A DNA stretch of 64,000 nucleotides, taken from contig NZ_JAIZVX010000003.1 in NCBI RefSeq assembly GCF_021768455.1, forward strand, positions 1 through 64,000. Direction: 5' to 3'. The translations under genes were made by a program, and so were the position numbers. This stretch comes from Aquabacterium sp. GTDB lineage: Bacteria; Pseudomonadota; Gammaproteobacteria; Burkholderiales; Burkholderiaceae_C. The notes under the pieces were generated by a model. The model searched no databases, was not told the DNA's origin, and saw only the letters and a list, made by a program, of their open reading frames with translations. Within the stretch, counting starts at the first letter, position 1; each line of letters opens with the position of its first letter. This document shows positions 1 through 9,659 of the stretch, piece by piece.

Positions 1-214
1 GTCTTTCAGGGATGGCGCCAGTCTCGGGGCGCCGGGCCTGCGCGTGAAGCCGCACACGGCCGCGCCCCTGTTGTGCAACGCCGCCCACCCATCGGGGCAA
101 ACCCGGCCCACCGGCCGGGTTCGGCGGCTGACGGACCGATCCCGGCGCCACGCACCAGGGATGCGGCTTTACCAGGGTGCGCAGCGCCCGTGCGGTGTGG
201 CAAGGTGCCGTACG

Positions 215-1156
215 ATGGACAGCCTCAGCCTCATCCTCGACGACATGCACTTCGATGGCGTCGTCTTCGCCGCCACGCACAACACCGCGCCCTGGGCCTG
301 GTCGCTGGCCACCCCGGGCCTGGCCTGCTTCCACATGGTCACGGGCGGCCAGTGCTGGCTGCTGCGCGAGGGCCTGGAACCCACCCTGCTGCAGCACGGC
401 GACCTGGTCGTGCTGGCCGACGGCGGCGCCCACCGCCTGGTCGACAAACCCCAGAGCCTGGCCGTGGCCGAGCCGCTGCGGCCGCGCATGACCCGGTCGC
501 AGATGGCCGCCCACCCTCATGGCGGCGGTGGCACGCCCTGCCAGCTCATCAGCGGCCATGCCCGCTTTGACGTCGACATGGCCGCGCCACTGGTGGCCGC
601 CCTGCCCCCGCTGATGCACGTGCGCGGCCTGGGCGAGGCCCCGCCCCTGTGGCTGGCCATCGGTCTGCAGTTCCTGGCCCAGGAGGTCGCCGCGCCACGC
701 CCGGCCCAACAGGCCATCGTCAACCGCCTGGGCGACATCCTCTTCATGGAGTGCATCCGAGAGCACGTCGAGGCCCTGCCCGAAGGCTCGGGCAACTGGC
801 TGGCTGCGCTGAAGGACCGGGCGCTCTCCACCGCCCTGGCCTGCATGCACCGCGAGCCCCGCCGCGCCTGGACGGTGCCCGAACTGGCGCAGCAGGCCTG
901 CCTGTCGCGCTCGGCCTTTGCAGACCGCTTCACCCAGACCCTGGGTGAGCCCCCGCTGACCTACCTCACCCGCCACCGCATGCGCCTGGCCGCGCGGCAA
1001 CTCAGCCACAGCGCCCTGCCCGTGAACCGCATTGCCGACGAAGTGGGCTATGCCTCCGAGGCCGCCTTCAGCCAGGCGTTCAAGCGCGCCTACGGGGCCT
1101 CGCCCTCGGCCTGGCGGCTGCAGCGCACCGCCTCGCTCGGAACCGGGCAGGCATGA
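215..1156 (+). CDS. AraC family transcriptional regulator with N-terminal cupin (Cupin_6-like) domain
   Basis: ORF 44..1156; internal ATG at 215 starts MDSLSLILDDMHFDGVVF; C-terminal double HTH (RAWTVPELAQQACLSRSAFADRF...NRIADEVGYASEAAFSQAFKRAYGASPSAWR). Confidence 0.85.
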   Translation: MDSLSLILDDMHFDGVVFAATHNTAPWAWSLATPGLACFHMVTGGQCWLLREGLEPTLLQHGDLVVLADGGAHRLVDKPQSLAVAEPLRPRMTRSQMAAHPHGGGGTPCQLISGHARFDVDMAAPLVAALPPLMHVRGLGEAPPLWLAIGLQFLAQEVAAPRPAQQAIVNRLGDILFMECIREHVEALPEGSGNWLAALKDRALSTALACMHREPRRAWTVPELAQQACLSRSAFADRFTQTLGEPPLTYLTRHRMRLAARQLSHSALPVNRIADEVGYASEAAFSQAFKRAYGASPSAWRLQRTASLGTGQA

Positions 1157-1180
1157 AAAAACCGCCCGGAGGCGGTTTCG
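1156..1180. terminator. Bidirectional intrinsic terminator between convergent genes
   Basis: Perfect 8-bp stem AAACCGCC-CGGA-GGCGGTTT (1159-1178) immediately after the AraC stop codon, A-run on the left arm side. Confidence 0.7.
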
Positions 1181-1201
1181 TGTTGCGGGCGGTCGGCCTG
1201 C

Positions 1202-2812
1202 TCAGCGGCGGGCCGTGCCCGTGCCGCCCAGCAAGGCGGCCACCTTGCGCTTGGGCTTGATGAAGCGCGAGAGGCCTGCGCCCGGATTGGCCGGGGCGGC
1301 GGCAGCGGCCTTGTCGTCCCACACCGGGGCGGCCGAAGGGTCAGGCTCGTAGGGCTTCTCGAAGAAGGGGTCGACCGGCTGGCGGCGCGGTGCCGGGCGG
1401 GCCGCAGGGCGGCTGTCGCGCGACTCGGCGGCGCGCGGGGCGTAGCCGGGTTCGCCATCGTCGCGGCGGGGTTCGCGGCGGTGGCTGCTGTCGCGGTCGC
1501 GGTCACTGCCACGGTCGCTGAAGCGGCGGGGTGGGTCGACCTCGAAGGACTCCACGTCGATCTTCTTCTTGATCAGCTTCTCGATGTCGGCCATCAGGCG
1601 GGCATCCGAGCCGCTCACCAGCGACACGGCCAGGCCGCTCGCACCTGCACGACCGGTGCGGCCAATGCGGTGCACATAGTCTTCGGCGTTGAAGGGGATG
1701 TCGAAGTTGAACACCGCCGGCAGGGCCGCGATGTCGATGCCGCGGGCGGCCACGTCGGTGGCCACGAGCATGTCCACGTCACCGCGCTTGAAGGCGTCCA
1801 GGGCCTTGATGCGCTCGTCCTGCGATTTGTCGCCGTGCAGGGCCGAGGTGCGCAGGCCGTCGCGTTCAAAGGAACGGGCCAGGCGGGCGCAACCCAGCTT
1901 GGAGTTCACGAAGACGATGGACTGCTTGATCTCGCGCTCGCGCAGGATCTTGACGATGGCGGCGCGCTTGCTGTCATCGTCGACGCGGTAGAAGCGCTGC
2001 TCGACGTTGGTCGCCGTCTGGTTCGGGCGGGCCACTTCGACCAGCACCGGGTCCTGCAGGTAGCTCTGCGCCAGCTTCTTGATCTCGGGCGAGAAGGTGG
2101 CCGAGAACAGCAGGGTCTGGCGGGTCTTGGGCAGGTAGCTCAGGATGCGCTGCAGGTCCGGCAGGAAGCCGATGTCCAGCATGCGGTCGGCCTCGTCGAG
2201 CACCACGTACTCAACCTGCGAGAGGTTGCAGTTCTTGGCCTCGATGTGGTCGATCAGGCGGCCCGGGGTGGCGATCAGCACCTCGACGCCGGCCTTGAGC
2301 TCGACCGTCTGCTCCTTCATGTTCATGCCGCCAAAGACCACGGCCGAGCGCAGGTTGCACTTGCTGGCGTAGGTCTTGACGTTGTCGGCCACCTGGATGG
2401 CCAGCTCGCGCGTGGGCGCCAGCACGATGGCGCGCACCGGGTGGCGGGCGGGCGACATGCTGGCGTTCTCGTGCTTCATCATCTTCTGAAGCAGGGGGAT
2501 CGAGAAGGCGGCGGTCTTGCCGGTGCCGGTTTGCGCGGCGCCCATCACGTCACGACCAGCCAGCACCAAGGGGATGGCCTTGGCCTGGATGGGCGTCATC
2601 GTGGGATACGTGATGGCGCGCAGGATCTTGGGGTCGAGCGGCAGGGTGTCGAAGCGGGCGGGGGCTTCGGGCGCGGCCTCTGGCGCCGCATCTTGGGTTG
2701 CGGGCACCAGGGAAGCGTCGGACAGAGGTGCCGCGGGGGTGACAGGCGCAGCGTCAGGCTGTGCCGCGACCAGGTCGGCAGGGGTGGTCGCTTGGGGCAG
2801 ATTTGAATTCAT
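1202..2812 (-). CDS. rhlE: DEAD-box ATP-dependent RNA helicase, RhlE-like
   Basis: Motifs AQTGTGKT, PTRELAIQ, DEAD, SAT, VATDVAARGIDI, HRIGRTGRAG; RGSDRDRD-rich basic tail; start MNSNLPQ at 2812 preferred over 2842. Confidence 0.85.
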   Translation of the reverse strand: MNSNLPQATTPADLVAAQPDAAPVTPAAPLSDASLVPATQDAAPEAAPEAPARFDTLPLDPKILRAITYPTMTPIQAKAIPLVLAGRDVMGAAQTGTGKTAAFSIPLLQKMMKHENASMSPARHPVRAIVLAPTRELAIQVADNVKTYASKCNLRSAVVFGGMNMKEQTVELKAGVEVLIATPGRLIDHIEAKNCNLSQVEYVVLDEADRMLDIGFLPDLQRILSYLPKTRQTLLFSATFSPEIKKLAQSYLQDPVLVEVARPNQTATNVEQRFYRVDDDSKRAAIVKILREREIKQSIVFVNSKLGCARLARSFERDGLRTSALHGDKSQDERIKALDAFKRGDVDMLVATDVAARGIDIAALPAVFNFDIPFNAEDYVHRIGRTGRAGASGLAVSLVSGSDARLMADIEKLIKKKIDVESFEVDPPRRFSDRGSDRDRDSSHRREPRRDDGEPGYAPRAAESRDSRPAARPAPRRQPVDPFFEKPYEPDPSAAPVWDDKAAAAAPANPGAGLSRFIKPKRKVAALLGGTGTARR

Positions 2813-2894
2813 CGGTTGCGCATTATCCGCCTCTTGCTGCATTTTTGCGCAGTTTTATTGGGCGAAAGGGCCGGCCAGTTCGGCAGACGGGGGC

Positions 2895-3989
2895 TCAGAA
2901 GGTGAAACCGACCTGGGTCTGGGTGCCCCCATGGGCGGCTTCGGCGCGCTCCAGCAGGTGGGCCAGCGGGCCCAGGCCCTGGTAGCGTGAGGCCACACGG
3001 TGGGCAAAGGTCCAGACGCGGGGGATGTCGTCCAGGTACTGGCGCTTGCCGTCGCGGATGCCCAGGCGGGCGAAGATGCCCAGCACCTTGAGGTGGCGCT
3101 GCAGGCCCATCCACTCGAACTGGCGCCAGAAATCGGCGAAGTCGGCGGTCACGGGCAGGCCGGCCTTTTTGGCGCGCTCCCAGTAGCGCACGGCGTAGTC
3201 CAGCTGGATGTCTTCGTCCCAGATCACGTAGGCGTCGCGCAGCAGCGAGACCAGGTCGTAGGTCAGGGGGCCACGCACGGCATCCTGGAAGTCGATCACG
3301 CCGGGGCGGGCCGCCGGGTTGGCCGGGTCGACCATGAGGTTGCGGCTGTGGAAGTCCCGGTGCACGAAGGCCACGGGCTGCGCCAGGCACTCGGCCTTGA
3401 TCAGGGCGAAGGCCTTGTCGAACACGGTGCGGTCGGCATCCGAGATGGTTTGGCCGCGCAGCTGGGTGAAGTACCAGTCGGGCATCAGGTCGAGCTCGCG
3501 CTGCAGCAGGGCGTCGTCATAGGGCGGCAGGCTGTCGGCAGGCACGGCCTGCAGGCGCAGCAGCTCGTCGATGGCGGCCATGTAGCGCAAGCGGTTGGGC
3601 TGACCGGGGTGGTGGTCCAGCTCACCCATGTCCAGGGTCGACAGGAAGGTGTGGGCCCCCAGGTCGCTCAGCAGCATGAAGCCCTGGACCTCGTCCCATG
3701 CATGGATCACGGGGACGTTCACGCCCCCGGCGGCCAGCAGGCGGTCGATGGCCACAAAGGGACGGCAATCTTCCTTGGCGGGCGGGGCGTCCATCACGAT
3801 CAGGCTGGCGCCGGCGGCCGTGTCGACCCGGAAATAGCGTCGGAAGCTGGCATCGGCGCTGGCCGAGCGCACGCTGGCGGGCTGCAGGCCATGGGCCGGC
3901 GCCACACCGGCCAGCCAGGCCTCAAAGGCCGCCTGGCGGGCAGGATCGGACCAGGAGATCGGGGAGGTCTGGGCGGGGGATGCGGTCAT
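2895..3989 (-). CDS. amgK: Aminoglycoside phosphotransferase-family sugar kinase, AmgK-like (MurNAc/GlcNAc anomeric kinase)
   Basis: ADASFRRYFR...LIVMDAPPAKEDCRPFV, FVHRDFHSRNLMV, GVIDFQDAVRGPLTYDLVSLLRDAY; divergent from lptD. Confidence 0.8.
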   Translation of the reverse strand: MTASPAQTSPISWSDPARQAAFEAWLAGVAPAHGLQPASVRSASADASFRRYFRVDTAAGASLIVMDAPPAKEDCRPFVAIDRLLAAGGVNVPVIHAWDEVQGFMLLSDLGAHTFLSTLDMGELDHHPGQPNRLRYMAAIDELLRLQAVPADSLPPYDDALLQRELDLMPDWYFTQLRGQTISDADRTVFDKAFALIKAECLAQPVAFVHRDFHSRNLMVDPANPAARPGVIDFQDAVRGPLTYDLVSLLRDAYVIWDEDIQLDYAVRYWERAKKAGLPVTADFADFWRQFEWMGLQRHLKVLGIFARLGIRDGKRQYLDDIPRVWTFAHRVASRYQGLGPLAHLLERAEAAHGGTQTQVGFTF

Positions 3990-4145
3990 GGCAGGGCGAC
4001 TCGGGTGAAGACTCAGGGAAGGCGGGCGGCATGAAATAATGCGGCGATTCTAGGCAAGGCCGGATCGCAACGCGGACGCCCACGCCGCAGCCTCTCTGCG
4101 ACAGCCACTCCCTGGCCGCCCGCCACAGCCCTTTCTGACCGCCTT

Positions 4146-6902
4146 GTGAACCGCCTTCACCGCCTCCCTGCCCTGCCCCGCTGCACCCCGATGGCCCTGG
4201 CCGCGGCCCTGTGCGCGGCCTCCTTCGCCTGCCTGCCCACCGCCTGGTCGGCCGAGCCGACCGAGCCCCTCGCCGGCAACACGCCCGAGCGCTCCACCGT
4301 GGCCGCGCGGGCTCGGGCCCTGAGCGCGGTGGCCGCTGCCCAGGCGGCATCCGCCGCATCTGCCGCGGCCGCTGCATCCGCCTCGGCCACCAGCAAAGCC
4401 ATCAAGGCCACCAAGGCCGACACCACGGTCAAGCCCACCCAGGCACCGGCCACGACGGCTTCACCTGCCCCGGCCACCAAGGCCGCCGCCCAGGTGTCCG
4501 CCCCGGCAGGCGACGCCCCCCTGACCCGGGACAGCGACCGCGGCACCGGCGCCTCGCGCCTGAGCTTCTCCCTGCCCAGCACGCCGAGTGCCCCCCACGA
4601 CGGCAAGCAGCCGCTTTTCTTCGAGGCCGACCACCTCGAGGGCGAAAGCGGCAGCCGCACCCGTGCCACCGGTGCCGTGCGCCTGCGCCAGGGCGAGCTG
4701 ACCGTGCGTGCCGACGAGATGACCCACACCCAAGCCGACAACGCCGCCAGCGCCATGGGCCATGTGGTCATCACACGCAACGGCAATGTGTTTTCCGGCC
4801 CCGAGCTCAACCTGAAGCTCGACACCCTGACCGGCGAGTTCATCCGCCCGCAGTACTGGTTCGCCCGCACCCAGGCCGGCGGTCAGGCCGAGCTGATCGA
4901 GTTCCTCGGCGAGAACCGCCTGCGCGCCTTCCGCACCAGCTACAGCAGCTGCACCCCGGAGAACACCGCCGATGGCAGCCCCGGCGAGCCCGACTGGTCC
5001 CTCAAGACCAGCCGCGTCGACATGGACTTCGACGCCAACGAGGGCCGCGCCGAAAACGCCGTCATCTGGTTCCAGGGCGTGCCCATCCTGGCCGCGCCGG
5101 TGCTGACCTTCCCGCTCAACGACCAGCGCAAGTCCGGCTGGTTGCCGCCCAGCATCGACTACGACAACAAGAGCGGCCTCGAATTCGGCGTCCCCTACTA
5201 CTGGAACATCGCGCCCCAGCGCGACCTCACCCTCACGCCCACGGTGTCCACCCGCCGCGGCCCGGGTCTGGGCGCCGAGTTCCGCTACATGGGGGCTCAC
5301 GACCTGGGCTCGCTGGAGGTCTACGGCATCCCCGATGACAGCGTGGCCGGCAAGTCCCGCGGCCTGGTCGACTTCAAGCACCTTGGCAGCCTGGAGAGCA
5401 GCGACAGCTTCGCCCTGACCAGCTACGACATCCGCTGGCGCCGCGTCTCGGACGACGACTACTGGCGCGACTTCCCGCGCAACCTGCCCTCGATCACACC
5501 GCGCCTGTACGACAGCCACGCCAACGTCGAACGCCAGCTCAATGCGCAGAACTGGGGCCTGGGCAACACCCAGACCACGCTGTATGGCGGCGTGCAGACC
5601 TGGCAGGTCCTGCGCGACCTCGACACCACGGCCGACGCCACCAGCAGCGCCATCGAAGCCCCCTACCGCCGCAGCCAGCTCGGCTTGCGCAGCCGCAGCG
5701 ACGTCGACAGCGCCCTGAGCTGGACCACCCAGGCCCAGATCGACCGCTTCACCCACCAGGACGCCAGCAAGATCACCGGCAACCGCGTGAACCTGACCGG
5801 CCAGGTGGAGCGCGCCATCGACCTGGGTGGCGTCACGCTCACCCCGCGCCTGGCCCTCAACAGCACCCAGTACGACCTGGACCAGGCGCTGGCCAACGGC
5901 AGCCGCACCGCCTCACGCACCCTGCCCACCTTCAGCCTGAACGCCGGCATGACGCTGGAGCGCCCGGCCACCCTGTTCGGCCGAGACCTCACCCAGACCC
6001 TGGAGCCGCGCATCCAGTACGTGCGCACGCCCTACAGCGACCAGAGCCTGCTGCCCCTGTTCGACAGCGCCCCGCGCGACTTCAACCAGTACGCCATCTA
6101 CAGCGAAAACGCCTACACCGGCGTGGACCGCGTGTCCGACGCCAACCAGATCACCATGGGCGTGAGCTCGCGCCTGCTCGACAACAAGACCGGCGCCGAA
6201 GCCATGCGCTTTGGCGTGGTGCAAAAGCTGCTGCTGTCCGACCAGCGCATCAACCCCTCGGGCACCGGGCCGATCACGCAGCGCCTGTCCGACCTGCTGC
6301 TGCTGGGCTCCACCTCGGTGATCCCGTCCTGGAACCTCGACAGCGTGGTGCAACTCAATGGCCAGACCCACGAGGCCGAACGCGCCACCATGGGCGTGCG
6401 CTACTCGCCCGGGCCCTTCCGCACGGTCAGCACCACCTACCGCTACACCCGTGGCGCCACCAACCAGATCGACTTGGGCTGGCAATGGCCCCTGTTCGGC
6501 CGCAAGACCACGGTCAGCCAGCTCAAGGCCCAGGCCTCTTCGCCCGATCAGATCGCGCTCAACCAGCAAGGCGCGACATCAGGCCAGCAATGCGGCGGCA
6601 CCTGGTATGGCGTGGGACGCCTGAACTACAGCCTGCGGGACGGCCGCATGGCCAACACCCTGCTGGGCGTCGAATACGACGCCGGCTGCTGGATCGCCCG
6701 CGTCGTCGGCGAACGGGTCACCACCGGCAGCACCCAGGCCAGCACCCGCATCATGTTCCAGCTGGAACTGGTGGGCCTGTCGCGCATCGGCTCGAACCCG
6801 CTGAGCACATTGAAGGACAATATCCCTGGCTACAGCCTGCTGCGCGAACAAAGCAGCGTGCTGTCTGCGCCCGGCGCCACGCGAACCACCACCGATGACT
6901 GA
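4146..6902 (+). CDS. lptD: LPS-assembly outer membrane protein LptD
   Basis: GTG start; OstA-like N-domain (FFEADHLEGESGSRTRATGAVRLRQGELTVRADEM) and long LptD barrel; followed by surA and rsmA. Confidence 0.93.
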   Translation: MNRLHRLPALPRCTPMALAAALCAASFACLPTAWSAEPTEPLAGNTPERSTVAARARALSAVAAAQAASAASAAAAASASATSKAIKATKADTTVKPTQAPATTASPAPATKAAAQVSAPAGDAPLTRDSDRGTGASRLSFSLPSTPSAPHDGKQPLFFEADHLEGESGSRTRATGAVRLRQGELTVRADEMTHTQADNAASAMGHVVITRNGNVFSGPELNLKLDTLTGEFIRPQYWFARTQAGGQAELIEFLGENRLRAFRTSYSSCTPENTADGSPGEPDWSLKTSRVDMDFDANEGRAENAVIWFQGVPILAAPVLTFPLNDQRKSGWLPPSIDYDNKSGLEFGVPYYWNIAPQRDLTLTPTVSTRRGPGLGAEFRYMGAHDLGSLEVYGIPDDSVAGKSRGLVDFKHLGSLESSDSFALTSYDIRWRRVSDDDYWRDFPRNLPSITPRLYDSHANVERQLNAQNWGLGNTQTTLYGGVQTWQVLRDLDTTADATSSAIEAPYRRSQLGLRSRSDVDSALSWTTQAQIDRFTHQDASKITGNRVNLTGQVERAIDLGGVTLTPRLALNSTQYDLDQALANGSRTASRTLPTFSLNAGMTLERPATLFGRDLTQTLEPRIQYVRTPYSDQSLLPLFDSAPRDFNQYAIYSENAYTGVDRVSDANQITMGVSSRLLDNKTGAEAMRFGVVQKLLLSDQRINPSGTGPITQRLSDLLLLGSTSVIPSWNLDSVVQLNGQTHEAERATMGVRYSPGPFRTVSTTYRYTRGATNQIDLGWQWPLFGRKTTVSQLKAQASSPDQIALNQQGATSGQQCGGTWYGVGRLNYSLRDGRMANTLLGVEYDAGCWIARVVGERVTTGSTQASTRIMFQLELVGLSRIGSNPLSTLKDNIPGYSLLREQSSVLSAPGATRTTTDD

Positions 6903-8355
6903 CCACCTGCCCTCCTCACGCTCGACCCGCCCCGCCCGCCACCCTGCGTCTGCCGCGGGGCTGAGCGCCCAGCCCGCCTGGCGCCCGCGCGTGATCGCCA
7001 GCTGCGTGGCCCTGAGCCTGCTCGCCGGTGGCATGCCCCCCGCCCTGGCCCAGCTGCAGCGCAAGGACGCCCCCGCGACCTCGCCACGCATCCCCGGCAA
7101 CCGCAGCATGAGCACCGAGCTCAACCTGGCCGGCCAACAAACCACCGCCGACTACATCGTCGCCGTGGTCAACAGCGAGCTCATCACCCACACCGATGTC
7201 GACAAACGCGTCAGCCGCATCCTCGACACCGCCCAGCGCAACACGCAACTGCCACCCGCCGATGAGCTGCGCAGCCAGGTGCTCGACGCCCTGATCGACG
7301 AGAAGGTCCAGATTTCCTTCGCCAAGAACAACGGCATCGACGTCGGTGAGTCCGAGATCGACGGCACCATCGAGAGCATCGCCTCGCAGAACCAGCTCAG
7401 CCTGGCCGAGCTGCGCCAGCGCATGGAAAGCGATGGCCTGGATTTCCAGCGCTACCGCGCGAGCCTGAAGGAGCAGATCCTGCTGCAGCGAGTGCGCGAG
7501 CGCGAGGTCATCCCCCGCATCAAGATCAGCGACGAAGAGCTCGACGCCTTCATCGCCTCCGATCCGGCCGCGCAGGCCGAGGTCAACCTGAATGTCGCCC
7601 ACATCCTGATCGCCGTGCCCGAAGGTGCCACGGCCGCCCAGGTGCAGGCCTTGCAGGCCAAGGCCCAGGCGCTGCAGGAGAGCGCATCCCGCGGCGCCAA
7701 CTTCGGCCAGCTCGCCAAGGACAACTCCGCCGACAAGGCCACCCGCGACCAGGGCGGCGGCTTCGGCATGCGCCCGGCCAGCAAGCTGCCCGACATCTTC
7801 GTCAACGTCACCAAGGACCTCAAGGTCGGCCAGGTGGCTCCGCTGGTGCGCTCCAACGCGGGCTTCCACATCGTCAAGCTGATCGAGCGCGAAAACTCGG
7901 CCCAGGCCAGCTACACCGAGCAGCGTGCCCGCCACATCCTGCTGCGCACCACACCGCAGCAGCCTCCGGCCGAGCAGATCAAGCGCCTGAGCGAGATCCG
8001 CAAACAGATCATTGGCGGCCAAGGCAGCTTCGCGCAGATGGCGCGCCAGTACTCCGAAGACGGCAGCGCCGCCAAAGGCGGCGACCTGGGCTGGGCCGCG
8101 CCCGGCCAGTTCGTGCCCGAGTTCGAGAAGGCCATGGTGGCCCTGCAGCCCGGCCAGATCTCCGAGCCCATCGTCAGCCGCTTTGGCGTGCACCTGATCC
8201 AGCTGATCGAGCGCCGCGAGGTCAAGCTGACCGATGCCCAGCAGCGCGAAGCCGCCCGTGCGGTGCTGCGCGAACGCAAGTTCGAGCCCACCTATGAAGA
8301 ATGGGCACGCGAACTCCGCGCCGCCGCCTACGTGGAAATGCGCGATGCGCCCTGA
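6895..8355 (+). CDS. surA: Periplasmic chaperone / peptidyl-prolyl isomerase SurA
   Basis: SurA N-domain plus two rotamase domains ([10 protein letters not shown]..., [20 protein letters not shown]); 8-nt overlap with lptD. Confidence 0.93.
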   Translation: MTDHLPSSRSTRPARHPASAAGLSAQPAWRPRVIASCVALSLLAGGMPPALAQLQRKDAPATSPRIPGNRSMSTELNLAGQQTTADYIVAVVNSELITHTDVDKRVSRILDTAQRNTQLPPADELRSQVLDALIDEKVQISFAKNNGIDVGESEIDGTIESIASQNQLSLAELRQRMESDGLDFQRYRASLKEQILLQRVREREVIPRIKISDEELDAFIASDPAAQAEVNLNVAHILIAVPEGATAAQVQALQAKAQALQESASRGANFGQLAKDNSADKATRDQGGGFGMRPASKLPDIFVNVTKDLKVGQVAPLVRSNAGFHIVKLIERENSAQASYTEQRARHILLRTTPQQPPAEQIKRLSEIRKQIIGGQGSFAQMARQYSEDGSAAKGGDLGWAAPGQFVPEFEKAMVALQPGQISEPIVSRFGVHLIQLIERREVKLTDAQQREAARAVLRERKFEPTYEEWARELRAAAYVEMRDAP

Positions 8356-9181
8356 CCGCCCCGGCAGCCGGCCCGGCCACGACACCCGCCCCCAAGGCCC
8401 CAAGCGCGCCGTCGCCGGCGGTGGCGGACACATCGCCCGCAAGCGTTTTGGCCAGCACTTCCTGAGCGACCTCGGCGTCATCGACGAGATCGTGCGCGCC
8501 ATCGCGCCCAAGCCAGGCCAGTCCCTGGTCGAAATCGGCCCTGGCCTCGCCGCCCTGACCAACCCGGTGGTCGAGCGCAGCGAACGGCTCACCGTCATCG
8601 AACTGGACCGCGACCTCGCCGCCCGCCTGCGCAAGCGCAGCGAGCTGCAGGTGATCGAGTCCGACGTGCTGAAGGTGGACTTCGGCGCGATCGCCCGCGA
8701 TGCCGGCCAGAAACTGCGGGTGATCGGCAACCTGCCCTACAACATCTCCAGCCCCATCCTCTTCCACCTGCTGCCCTGGGCCGACCACGTTGTCGACCAG
8801 CACTTCATGCTGCAGAAGGAGGTGGTGGACCGCATGGTGGCCAGCCCGGGCAACAAGGACTACGGCCGACTGAGCGTGATGCTGCAGTGGCGCTACGCCA
8901 TGGAAAACGTGGTTCACGTGCCCCCGGAGGCCTTTGACCCGCCGCCGAAGGTGGACTCGGCCGTGGTGCGCATGACGCCGCTGGCCGAGGTGCCTGCGGT
9001 CGATCCGCAGGTGCTGGAAAAGATGGTGGCGGTCGCCTTCTCGCAGCGCCGCAAACTGCTGCGCCATACCCTGGGCCACTGGATCGAAGAGCACGGCATC
9101 GACACCGACTTCGACCTGCAACGCCGTGCCGAAGAGGTGCCGGTGAGCGATTACCTGGCGCTGGCGGCCCTCAAGCGCTGA
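8345..9181 (+). CDS. rsmA: 16S rRNA (adenine1518/1519-N6)-dimethyltransferase RsmA/KsgA
   Basis: [31 protein letters not shown]; start overlaps the surA end. Confidence 0.95.
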   Translation: MRPDRPGSRPGHDTRPQGPKRAVAGGGGHIARKRFGQHFLSDLGVIDEIVRAIAPKPGQSLVEIGPGLAALTNPVVERSERLTVIELDRDLAARLRKRSELQVIESDVLKVDFGAIARDAGQKLRVIGNLPYNISSPILFHLLPWADHVVDQHFMLQKEVVDRMVASPGNKDYGRLSVMLQWRYAMENVVHVPPEAFDPPPKVDSAVVRMTPLAEVPAVDPQVLEKMVAVAFSQRRKLLRHTLGHWIEEHGIDTDFDLQRRAEEVPVSDYLALAALKR

Positions 9182-9191
9182 CCATGCCCAT

Positions 9192-9207
9192 GCCGGGCAA
9201 GCCCGGC
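9192..9207 (+). terminator. Possible terminator hairpin between convergent genes
   Basis: GCCGGGC-AA-GCCCGGC perfect inverted repeat just after rsmA; weak T-run downstream. Confidence 0.35.
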
Positions 9208-9214
9208 CTTCGCC

Positions 9215-9439
9215 TCACTTTTGAAGGCGGCGGCGCGCCAGACCGACCACCAGGCCTGCCCCGGCCAGCATGGAGGCCAGCAAAGGCGACGAGGACAGGG
9301 AAGGTGCCGTCCACTGCGCCAGCACCTCGGGCATGCCGCGCATGCCGGTGGGGACGGCCTCCGTCACCTCAGGGGTCGCGGCCTGGGCCAGGTTGGCGGC
9401 GCAGCTCAGCACGAGGAGGGCAAGGATCCTGGACTTCAT
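9215..9439 (-). CDS. Small exported protein (74 aa) with signal peptide and C-terminal TM plus RRR tail
   Basis: MKSRILALLVLSCAANLAQAATPEV...SSPLLASMLAGAGLVVGLARRRLQK; AGGA RBS upstream of the internal ATG. Confidence 0.6.
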   Translation of the reverse strand: MKSRILALLVLSCAANLAQAATPEVTEAVPTGMRGMPEVLAQWTAPSLSSSPLLASMLAGAGLVVGLARRRLQK

Positions 9440-9659
9440 GGCAAACATCCTGGTTGATGCGGATGTGTGAAGCAATGCACACGCCGTGCCAGACACCACG
9501 CCATGCCCCAGGCCCATCGGGCGCCCGATGCCGTGGCAAAACAGAGCCAGCCTGACCGCCCATTCCAGGGTTTGCCCCATCGTGGTTCACCCTCATCCCC
9601 CAACGCCCCAAGGCGGCCCACCGGGCCGCACGGCCAGGCGCCTTCACTACACTGCAAGC

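Noticed and set aside
4461-5756. 431-aa minus-strand ORF within lptD
   Set aside because: Antisense shadow of the LptD frame; no recognisable family.
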